In this document: one piece after another, positions 16,446-23,278 of the stretch
Position numbering within the stretch: the first letter of the stretch is position 1
Layout: each line of letters opens with the position of its first letter
NCBI GenBank assembly: GCA_015061365.1
Contig: SUWS01000009.1
Coordinates: 1-61,318 of the forward strand
Reading direction: 5' to 3'
From: Lentimicrobiaceae bacterium
GTDB lineage: Bacteria; Bacteroidota; Bacteroidia; Bacteroidales; F082
DNA: 61,318 nt
Notes under the pieces: model-generated
What the model was told of the DNA's origin: nothing
Database searches by the model: none
Seen by the model: the letters and a program-made list of their open reading frames with translations, nothing else
Program-made: the position numbers and the translations under genes

Positions 16446-17963
16446 ATGGCTTGGCAACAAGGACCTTTTCGTTTTATGACATTCAAGGAATGGGTGCCGG
16501 ATAAGATGAGGTTTGGGATTTACATCTTTTTCCTTATTGCGTTCCAATTTTCTAATGGAATGTATTTCACTGCTATGAGTCAGATGCAAGGCTCGTTCTC
16601 AATCACGATGAACGATGTCAAGATGATGAGTCATGGTCTGTTGATGGGACTTACTATGTATTTCCCGATGGCATTTAGGATGAAAGCGCGTTTCCCGAAT
16701 CGTATCAACCTCATCATCGCAGCGTTCGGACTCGCGGTCTGCAACTTCATCGTTCCATATATCGACATTCCTTTTGTGTTGGTCGTGATAGGATTCATCG
16801 CCGGATTCTTCCGCCTTTACGGAACATTCGAGTGTTTTTCCAATATAATTCCTAAGATAACACCGACTTACAATTACGGGGCTTTCCTCTCTTTCGTGTT
16901 TTTCGTTGTCTTAGGCGTGATTCATCTCTTCGATGCCATCAGCATACAAATTATTTATCATTACGACTGGCAACATCTTCACCGACTTGCTATTGGGTTG
17001 CTGCTTTTGGTGATAATGATGGCGTTGACCATGATGAGCGATTTCAGAACCATGCCGAAGAAACCGCTTTATGCGATGGACTGGCTCGGCATGATATTAT
17101 GGAGCATCTTTGTCTTGTCGATTATTTTCGTGGCGCAATATGCCTATCAGTTGGAGTGGCTTCATTCTCCTTACATAAGAATAGCATTGGGAGTGGCTTG
17201 TATCTCATTGGCGATTAACTTGATAAGGATGCAAACTCTAAGGCATCCATTCATAGAACTCGCAGCGTTTAATGTGAAACGAGTGCCTCAGCTCCTGGTG
17301 GCGTTTCTGTTTCTCGGAATATTGTTAGCTTCTAAAAATGTCTTGCAGAACACTTTTACCAATGCGGTCTTACATTTCGACGCACTCAATGCCGGAAGGT
17401 TGAAACTCTTGGAGTTTGTAGGTGCTTTGTTGGGAGCGGCGTTTTCGTTTTATGCCTTGATATTCTTGAAATGGAAACACAGAACGGTGACATTCATAGG
17501 GTTTACGGCTGTCGTCACTTATGTTATGATGATGTATTTTCTTATATCGCCTGACACTAACATTGAAAAATTGTATCTGCCTTTGATATTATGTAACTTC
17601 GGACATCTGTGCATATTCATCGCTTTGACGGTTTATATTCAGGCTACTGCGCCTTTCAAAAACTATTTTCAAATCTTATGCATATTGGGATTTGTAAGGA
17701 CAGGAATAGCCTCGCCTATTGGAGATTGCATTTATCAATATGGTATCAACGGTCTTATGGGAAAACATCTGTCGATGATAGGGGAAAACATCAATCTCGG
17801 TCTGCAATCCTCGATGAGCAATCTGAGTATGATAGGAAGCGAAGCTATGTGCGCCACCCTGATGGAACTTTACGGATACACTTTTATATTCGGTGTTTCG
17901 GTGTTGTTTCTAATTGGGATAATGAACTTTTTTAGAACTCAGAACTTAGAATTCAGAACTTAG
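16446..17963 (+). CDS. MFS multidrug transporter, EmrB/DHA2-like
   Basis: A 505-residue inner-membrane protein with about 12-14 hydrophobic spans, third in the tripartite efflux operon. The order TolC-HlyD-MFS fits drug:proton antiport across both membranes; the substrate is unknown. Export of the lipid-like products of the neighbouring cluster is possible but unproven. The last ten residues (FRTQNLEFRT) are encoded by an AGAACTC/AGAACTTAG heptamer word array (17,934-17,966), so repeat DNA has become the C-terminus. A TAG stop inside the array ends the gene. Confidence 0.85.
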   Translation: MAWQQGPFRFMTFKEWVPDKMRFGIYIFFLIAFQFSNGMYFTAMSQMQGSFSITMNDVKMMSHGLLMGLTMYFPMAFRMKARFPNRINLIIAAFGLAVCNFIVPYIDIPFVLVVIGFIAGFFRLYGTFECFSNIIPKITPTYNYGAFLSFVFFVVLGVIHLFDAISIQIIYHYDWQHLHRLAIGLLLLVIMMALTMMSDFRTMPKKPLYAMDWLGMILWSIFVLSIIFVAQYAYQLEWLHSPYIRIALGVACISLAINLIRMQTLRHPFIELAAFNVKRVPQLLVAFLFLGILLASKNVLQNTFTNAVLHFDALNAGRLKLLEFVGALLGAAFSFYALIFLKWKHRTVTFIGFTAVVTYVMMMYFLISPDTNIEKLYLPLILCNFGHLCIFIALTVYIQATAPFKNYFQILCILGFVRTGIASPIGDCIYQYGINGLMGKHLSMIGENINLGLQSSMSNLSMIGSEAMCATLMELYGYTFIFGVSVLFLIGIMNFFRTQNLEFRT

Positions 17964-17999
17964 AAAAGATATGTGTAGATACTTGTGATTCGTGGAAAT

Positions 18000-18034
18000 A
18001 AAAAAGGTGCCTGAACTTGTCGAAGGCACCTTTA
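18000..18034. terminator. bidirectional intrinsic terminator
   Basis: AAAGGTGCCT and AAGGCACCTTT around a 10-base loop, with A- and T-runs on the outer sides. It serves the convergent efflux operon and the VOC gene. Confidence 0.85.
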
Positions 18035-18059
18035 GTTCAAAAGCCCAAAGCCTTAGCTC

Positions 18060-19172
18060 TTATTTAATATTCTCAACCTTAACCTTACTAAATCTCATGG
18101 CTTTCGTCATGAACTTAGGCAGTGGTTTGTAGTCGTCTCTGTTGCCGAGATTGAGATAGATGCCGAATTTTTTCATCACCGGCACTTTGAAGGTCTCGAC
18201 AAACTCTATCAATGTTCCGTTAGGGTCTTCCACGTAGGTGAAGTGTCCGTTGGCATCGCCCATGTCGAAGTCGCGGCCGCCATCGCAGACGAAAGGATGT
18301 CCTAATGCTTCAGCAGCTTCCTTGATACAATCCATGTTACGGACATCGAAGCAGAGATGGATGTAACCTGGGTCGCCCCAATATCTGTTTTCCAATGTTC
18401 CAGTACGGACGTGGCAAGCCGCGTCTTGGTTGTCTTGGACGTGGCAAGCCGCGTCCCTACATTGGATTAATTCAATATGAGAGTCGCCCATCATGTCGGA
18501 GAGAGGTCCTTGTATTGGTTTGGAACGTTTCAACATCACGCGGCGATATTCGTCTTTACCTCCGTTTATATTTCCTAACTCATCAAAAGTTCCGGTTACA
18601 TCGCCGACAACGGTATCATAATCTAATAATTTCCCGTAGAATTCGATGGACTTTTCCATGTCTTTGACACCGATAACAACGCCGTTGACACCGCCGTTTG
18701 TCTTATCTTCATCGATGAAAGCGTAGTTGTTTTGTTCCACTTCAAAGATGTTGTTCCAAGGGTCTTTGAAATAGAAATGCTTGAAACCGAAAGGGGAGGA
18801 GCATACTTCGCTGAGTATGGTAGCTCCATTGTTTTTAAGATGAGCGTATGATTTGTCGACGTCTTTGGCTTTTATCTTACAGATGTTGATGCCGTAGTCG
18901 CCGAGTTGAAGCGGACGTTCCGGATATTTGACTTTTCTGCCTTTAGGCTGCCACACTTCGAATCCGCCGCCGCCACGAGGATTGAACGCTAAGATCGCTC
19001 GTCTCGGCTGTGGCTTGCCGCCTGTGTAAGGAAGCATACGTTCTGCAACGCCTTCGTCGTCGAAGATCTTCATCTCGAAACCTAAGACTGTGTGATACCA
19101 TTTCCATGGAGCTAACAATTCTTCAACTCCAATGCCTACTTGCTGTATGCCGCATATAACTTTTTCTTTCAT
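18060..19172 (-). CDS. tandem VOC (glyoxalase/dioxygenase-fold) protein with in-frame repeat insertion
   Basis: A 370-residue cytoplasmic protein with two vicinal-oxygen-chelate domains (about 5-150 and 160-335). Metal-ligand-type motifs are IQQVGIGVEEL, DPWNNIFEVEQ, GYIHLCFDV and DPNGTLIEFVE. VOC enzymes use a divalent metal for glyoxalase, dioxygenase or epimerase chemistry; the reaction here is unknown. Residues of about 238-255 (RDAACHVQ, DNQDAACHVRT) are encoded by two copies of the palindromic GGACGTGGCAAGCCGCGTC element, inserted in frame in a loop before GYIHL. The gene starts 11 bases after the SDR gene and is co-transcribed with it. Its neighbours suggest a role in lipid or long-chain-base metabolism. 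Confidence 0.75.
   Translation of the reverse strand: MKEKVICGIQQVGIGVEELLAPWKWYHTVLGFEMKIFDDEGVAERMLPYTGGKPQPRRAILAFNPRGGGGFEVWQPKGRKVKYPERPLQLGDYGINICKIKAKDVDKSYAHLKNNGATILSEVCSSPFGFKHFYFKDPWNNIFEVEQNNYAFIDEDKTNGGVNGVVIGVKDMEKSIEFYGKLLDYDTVVGDVTGTFDELGNINGGKDEYRRVMLKRSKPIQGPLSDMMGDSHIELIQCRDAACHVQDNQDAACHVRTGTLENRYWGDPGYIHLCFDVRNMDCIKEAAEALGHPFVCDGGRDFDMGDANGHFTYVEDPNGTLIEFVETFKVPVMKKFGIYLNLGNRDDYKPLPKFMTKAMRFSKVKVENIK
18407..18460. repeat. palindromic GACGTGGCAAGCCGCGTC element, tandem pair inside a CDS
   Basis: Two copies of GGACGTGGCAAGCCGCGTC separated by 11 bases (TTGGTTGTCTT). Another copy lies at 39,753-39,776 and related GAGACG...CGTCTC elements at 37,092-37,140. The total length keeps the reading frame of the VOC gene open. 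Confidence 0.85.
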
Positions 19173-19183
19173 GACTTGATTTT

Positions 19184-19975
19184 TTATGTTGGAGAAATGT
19201 GTTTTGAAAGTACGTAATAAAGTCGTGGCAGATACCTGTTGATATGCGCCATGAGAAGTTCGTACTTGCCGATAAGTTTTCTGTGTTTCTTTTTCTTGAT
19301 AGCTTTGACTGCGCGTTTGGCAGCTTTGTCAACGTCTAAGCCTTTAGCCTGACCTTGATCCATCTTGCCGTATTTCTCTCCGTTACCGAGAAGCGCGCTT
19401 TTGCTTATGTTGGTGTTGATACGTCCTGGAATTAAGAATGTGACGCTGACGTTATCGTATTCTAAATCCATCGATTCGAAGAAGCCGAAGAGAGCGTGTT
19501 TCGAGGAACAATATGATGTCCTTAACGGGAAACCGAATAATCCGGCGAGTGATGTCGTTACGGAGATACTTGTATGTTCTGCATGAAGAATCTCTTCCTT
19601 GAATTTCTTGATGAGATAAACCGAACCCCAATAGTTGATCTGCATTATCTTCTGGTCGGTGGCGAAGTCGGTGTCGAAAGCTTTGGCTCGCTGTGAGATT
19701 CCTGCGTTCAGGACGAAAAGGTCGATGCTGACATTATGTGATTTCACGAACTCGACCATATTGTCGATGCTCGAATAATCGGCGAAGTTGCTTTCTATGG
19801 TATAGACTTTAACGCCATTTGATTCGCAGGCTTTCTTTGTTTCTTCCAAGTCGTTGGAACCTAAGCCTGTTAAAAATAAGTTGCAACCTTCTTTGGAAAG
19901 TTGTTTCGCAATAGCAGCTCCAATTCCGGAACTGCCTCCGGTTATAAGAGCGTATTTGTTAGAAAAGTTTATCAT
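19184..19975 (-). CDS. short-chain dehydrogenase/reductase (SDR)
   Basis: A 263-residue NAD(P)-dependent oxidoreductase. The Rossmann motif TGGSSGIG is at about 13-20, LNAGISQ in the middle, then the catalytic Ser (TTSLAGLFG) and Tyr-Lys (SYCSSKHALFG). The C-terminus is basic and hydrophobic (KKKKHRKLIGKYELLMAHIN), as in membrane-associated 3-ketosphinganine-reductase-like SDRs. It is first in a two-gene unit with the VOC gene and divergent from the SPT-like gene. A role in reducing a 3-keto long-chain base is an inference from context. Confidence 0.85.
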   Translation of the reverse strand: MINFSNKYALITGGSSGIGAAIAKQLSKEGCNLFLTGLGSNDLEETKKACESNGVKVYTIESNFADYSSIDNMVEFVKSHNVSIDLFVLNAGISQRAKAFDTDFATDQKIMQINYWGSVYLIKKFKEEILHAEHTSISVTTSLAGLFGFPLRTSYCSSKHALFGFFESMDLEYDNVSVTFLIPGRINTNISKSALLGNGEKYGKMDQGQAKGLDVDKAAKRAVKAIKKKKHRKLIGKYELLMAHINRYLPRLYYVLSKHISPT

Positions 19976-19988
19976 AATAATGTTTCAA

Positions 19989-20064
19989 TTGTAGCTATGG
20001 GCAACGGGCAATGGGCTGTGAGAGACGATAAGCTCACTGCTCAAGGCTCATAGCTCGAAGCTAT
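19989..20064. repeat. heptamer word array (GGGCAAC / GCTCATA types)
   Basis: GCAACGG/GCAATGG words followed by CTCACTGCTCAAGGCTCATAGCTC-type words that are partly complementary to them. It lies in the divergent promoter region. Confidence 0.7.
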
Positions 20065-20077
20065 ATCTTTTAAGCTA

Positions 20078-20085
20078 CAAAAATA
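20078..20085 (-). promoter_or_regulatory. -7 promoter element for the SDR-VOC unit
   Basis: The minus strand reads TATTTTTG, about 100 bases before the SDR start. Confidence 0.5.
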
Positions 20086-20174
20086 TCATTTTTTTTCAAA
20101 TGTACTTAAATAAAAATAGGTGAAAAATGATAAAATATTTTACAAAATCATTTTGATAAAGTAAATATATTTAC

Positions 20175-20182
20175 TAATTTTG
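20175..20182 (+). promoter_or_regulatory. -7 promoter element for the SPT-like operon
   Basis: TAATTTTG then CGAGG, 37 bases before ATG 20,219. The divergent arrangement with 20,078-20,085 would let the MarR protein of this cluster control both sides. Confidence 0.6.
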
Positions 20183-20218
20183 CGAGGAAAAAATAATTCT
20201 AATTAATATCTTAAAACA

Positions 20219-21478
20219 ATGGAAATTTTTGAAAGAATAGCAAAGGACTCAGGCGGTCCGATTGGTCAATACAGAGACCGTGCACACGGTTATTTCGTTT
20301 TCCCAAGATTAGAAGGTGAGTTGGGACCTCACATGCGTTTCAACGGTGTTGATGTCTTGAACTGGAGTTTGAACAACTACTTAGGTTTGGCTAACCATCC
20401 TGAAATCAGAAAAGTCGATGCTGAAGCTGCTGCGAAGTGGGGCATGGCATATCCAATGGGAGCTCGTATGATGAGCGGTAACACTCGTCTTCACGAAAGA
20501 TTGGAACAAGAACTCGCTGATTTTGAAAGAAAAGAAGCCGCTTATGAATTTAACTTCGGTTATCAGGGTATCGTTTCAACAATCGACGCATTGGTGACAC
20601 GCCACGACGTTATCGTCTTCGACTCAGAGGCTCATGCTTGCTTGATTGACGGTAAACGTCTTCACTTAGGAAAATCATTCCACTTCAAACACAACGATAT
20701 TGAAAGTTGCGAGAGAACACTTCAGAGAGCTACAGAAATCGTCGAGAAGACAGGCGGCGGCATTTTGCTCATCACAGAAGGCGTGTTCGGTATGACAGGT
20801 GCTCTCGGTATCTTGGATCAAATCGTTGAGTTGAAGAAGAAATATAAATTCCGTATCCTCATCGACGACGCTCACGGTTTCGGCGTTATGGGACCTACAG
20901 GTCGCGGTACTTCGGAACATTTCGGCGTAATGGATGAGATCGACCTTTATATCGGAGCATACGCTAAGTCGATGGCTATCATCGGTGGTTTCGTTGCAGG
21001 TCCTAAATATGTTATCGATTACTTACGTTATAATATGCGTTCGCAGATGTATGCCAAGTCGTTGCCTATGCCTATCGTTGAAGGCTGCTTGAAACGTCTC
21101 GAAATAATCCGCAGCGCGGAAGGCGACGAACTCCGTAAGAAATTATGGACAGTGACACGCGCATTGCAAAAAGGTTTCCGTGATTTAGGATTCGAAATAG
21201 GACCAGCAGAAGCTTGTGTGACACCTATCTTCTTGCCAGGAAATGAAATTCAAGCTACACAAATCGCTCAAGACCTTAGAACAAATTACAAGATTTTCTG
21301 TTCTATTGTCACGTATCCAGTCATCCCAAGAGGCATGATTATCTTCAGAATCATTCCTACTGCGGTTCATACTTTGGAAGATGTCAACTACACATTGAAT
21401 GCATTTGCCGATGTGAAGAAGAAATTGGCTGAAGGTAAATACGACTCTGATGTGATTCCGGATATGGCTATTTGGTAA
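20219..21478 (+). CDS. AOS-family PLP acyltransferase, serine palmitoyltransferase-like
   Basis: A 419-residue pyridoxal-phosphate enzyme of the alpha-oxoamine synthase family, which condenses an amino acid with an acyl thioester and releases CO2. Visible motifs: NNYLGLANHP, the PMGARMMSGN substrate loop, DSEAHACLIDG (PLP-stacking His), EGVFGMTG, IDDAHGFGVMG (PLP-binding Asp and His) and AYAKSMAIIGGF with the Schiff-base Lys. Length fits serine palmitoyltransferase. The SDRs on both sides fit reduction of the 3-keto product, so a sphingolipid pathway is likely. A cysteate acyltransferase of sulfonolipid (capnine) synthesis is the main alternative, since it belongs to the same family. Cytoplasmic or membrane-associated. 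Confidence 0.8.
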   Translation: MEIFERIAKDSGGPIGQYRDRAHGYFVFPRLEGELGPHMRFNGVDVLNWSLNNYLGLANHPEIRKVDAEAAAKWGMAYPMGARMMSGNTRLHERLEQELADFERKEAAYEFNFGYQGIVSTIDALVTRHDVIVFDSEAHACLIDGKRLHLGKSFHFKHNDIESCERTLQRATEIVEKTGGGILLITEGVFGMTGALGILDQIVELKKKYKFRILIDDAHGFGVMGPTGRGTSEHFGVMDEIDLYIGAYAKSMAIIGGFVAGPKYVIDYLRYNMRSQMYAKSLPMPIVEGCLKRLEIIRSAEGDELRKKLWTVTRALQKGFRDLGFEIGPAEACVTPIFLPGNEIQATQIAQDLRTNYKIFCSIVTYPVIPRGMIIFRIIPTAVHTLEDVNYTLNAFADVKKKLAEGKYDSDVIPDMAIW

Positions 21479-21490
21479 CACATTATTAAT

Positions 21491-22333
21491 ATGGAAAACT
21501 TTTATAAAGATAAGGTAATTATTGTGACGGGAGCCAGCTCGGGTATCGGGTTGGCTTCTGCCCAAAAATTTGCTTCGTTAGGAGCGAAAGTCGTCCTTGC
21601 GGCGCGTTCGTTAGATAAACTCGAAAAGATAGCATCCGACTTAAATCAGAGGTTCGCTGCACATAGCTCACAACTCATTGCTCATTGCATCAAAACCGAT
21701 GTCACTAAAGAAGAAGATTGTAAGAATCTCATTGATCAAACAGTAAGACATTTCGGTAAGATTGATGTCTTGGTCAATAATGCGGGTATCTCGATGCGGG
21801 CGGTTTTTAAAGATTTAGATCTGACCGTCATGAAGTCGTTGATGGATACTAACTTCTGGGGGACGGTCTATTGTACTAAATATGCATTACCTTATCTATT
21901 GAAGTCGAAGGGAAGTGTGGTCGGGGTTATTTCCACGGCGGGTTATGTGGGACTTCCTGCACGTACCGGATATTCGGCTTCGAAGTTCGCCGTTAGAGGA
22001 TTCCTTGAGACTTTACGTATCGAGCATTTGTATGATGGCCTTCATGTCATGATTTTCGCGCCAGGATTTACGACATCCAACATACGGAATGTCGCTTTAA
22101 CGGCTGATGGTAGTCCTCAGGGAGAGACACCTCGTAATGAGGAGAGGATGATGTCGGCGGAGAGGGTGGCGAGGATTATGGCGAGAGGGATCATGAAAAA
22201 AAAGACACACATGGTGCTGACCCCGCTCGGGAAGGCTACCTTGATAGCAAACAGACGGCTTCCCCGCATGGCAGATAGAATGGAATATAAAATGATGGCT
22301 AATGAACCAGACAGCCCGCTAAAAAAACAATAA
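21491..22333 (+). CDS. short-chain dehydrogenase/reductase with word-repeat insertion
   Basis: A 280-residue SDR that starts 12 bases after the SPT-like gene. TGASSGIG (about 12-19) binds the cofactor; NNAGIS, the Ser in ISTAGYVG and the YSASK motif form the catalytic set. It is the best candidate in the cluster for a 3-ketosphinganine/3-ketocapnine reductase. Residues of about 56-67 (AAHSSQLIAHCI) are encoded by GCTCACA/ACTCATT/GCTCATT words (21,657-21,690) at a surface helix where SDRs tolerate insertions. The four-base gap to marR suggests one operon. Confidence 0.85.
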   Translation: MENFYKDKVIIVTGASSGIGLASAQKFASLGAKVVLAARSLDKLEKIASDLNQRFAAHSSQLIAHCIKTDVTKEEDCKNLIDQTVRHFGKIDVLVNNAGISMRAVFKDLDLTVMKSLMDTNFWGTVYCTKYALPYLLKSKGSVVGVISTAGYVGLPARTGYSASKFAVRGFLETLRIEHLYDGLHVMIFAPGFTTSNIRNVALTADGSPQGETPRNEERMMSAERVARIMARGIMKKKTHMVLTPLGKATLIANRRLPRMADRMEYKMMANEPDSPLKKQ

Positions 22334-22337
22334 TCTT

Positions 22338-22769
22338 ATGCTTCTGATAAAAAAAATAGCAGTCGACATCAACATACTCAATTGCTCATTGATAAAGATA
22401 TTCTCAAAGGAATTGAGTAAGAACAATATCAACCTGACACCGGAACAATATCTTGTAATGGATATTCTCTGGGATCAGGGTACCTTGTCGCAACAAGCTA
22501 TCGCCGATATAATACAGAAGGATAAAAATTCTGTGACTAAATTCATAGATTCATTGGAGAAGAAAGGTCTCGTCTCCCGCGTGGTAAATAAGAATGACCG
22601 CCGCATAAACAATATCATTGTATCGGAGGAGGGATTGAAACTAAAAGACAAGACCACCGAAGTGGCGATTAATATGATGCAAAATGTTCTCGCTGATATC
22701 TCGGAAGACGACCTTCTCATATTCGACAAGGTGATGAATCAGATTAAAAGTAATATCGATTCTTATTGA
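22338..22769 (+). CDS. MarR-family transcriptional regulator
   Basis: A 143-residue winged-helix regulator (LTPEQYLVMDILWDQGTLSQ, recognition helix DKNSVTKFIDSLEKKG, wing RVVNKNDRRINNI). It is the last gene of the SPT-like/SDR operon. MarR proteins typically repress their own and divergent operons and release DNA on binding a small ligand, so it probably senses a product or precursor of this pathway. The start is four bases after the SDR stop. Confidence 0.85.
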   Translation: MLLIKKIAVDINILNCSLIKIFSKELSKNNINLTPEQYLVMDILWDQGTLSQQAIADIIQKDKNSVTKFIDSLEKKGLVSRVVNKNDRRINNIIVSEEGLKLKDKTTEVAINMMQNVLADISEDDLLIFDKVMNQIKSNIDSY

Positions 22770-22874
22770 TTTAAGTCAGCGGATAACGGAGTATTATTGT
22801 TTAAGGTTTAAAGTTTAAGGTTTAAGGCAATAGGATAAACTTATAAACTTTTACACTTTCAACTACTATGAACT

Positions 22875-22906
22875 AAAAAAGCTCGGTTTTCACCGAGCTT
22901 TTTTTC
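22875..22906. terminator. intrinsic terminator
   Basis: AAAAAGCTCGG, loop TTTTCA, CCGAGCTTTTT: bidirectional and shared by the marR operon and the ferredoxin gene. A GTTTAAG/GTTTAAA word array precedes it (about 22,799-22,826). Confidence 0.9.
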
Positions 22907-22932
22907 CCTTTTAACGAATAAAAAATTAATTC

Positions 22933-23100
22933 TTAATCTTCGACGATAGCATCATTTGGACATGCACCAGCACATGAGCCGCAACCAACACATGTGTCAG
23001 GATCAATTACATAGATGTCGCCTTCAGAAATAGCACCAACTGGGCACTCATCGATACATGTGCCGCATGCTACACAATTGTCTAAAATTTTATAAGCCAT
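22933..23100 (-). CDS. 2[4Fe-4S] ferredoxin, 55 aa
   Basis: A short bacterial ferredoxin with two CxxCxxCxxxCP clusters: [16 protein letters not shown] near the N-terminus and [16 protein letters not shown] at the end. It has no extra domains. It lies divergently next to korAB, whose enzyme needs exactly such a low-potential electron acceptor, so it is probably its dedicated partner. The start codon is preceded by a promoter match at 23,127-23,134. Confidence 0.95.
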   Translation of the reverse strand: MAYKILDNCVACGTCIDECPVGAISEGDIYVIDPDTCVGCGSCAGACPNDAIVED

Positions 23101-23126
23101 AATTTTTAAATTTTGAATTACTGCTG

Positions 23127-23134
23127 CAAAGATA
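23127..23134 (-). promoter_or_regulatory. -7 promoter element of the ferredoxin gene
   Basis: The minus strand reads TATCTTTG, 26 bases before the ferredoxin ATG. Confidence 0.65.
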
Positions 23135-23221
23135 TAAAGATAATTGAAATGTAAGTAAAAAAAAATGAAAAAATAAAAAAATCTTTTTCATATATTTTTG
23201 TCAAACTAATAAATAAATAGT

Positions 23222-23229
23222 TACATTTG
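23222..23229 (+). promoter_or_regulatory. -7 promoter element of korAB
   Basis: TACATTTG followed by CAGAAAA, about 50 bases before korA. Confidence 0.65.
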
Positions 23230-23278
23230 CAGAAAATTTGAATAAACACAATTAGTACAATATTAATATCAGTTTACT

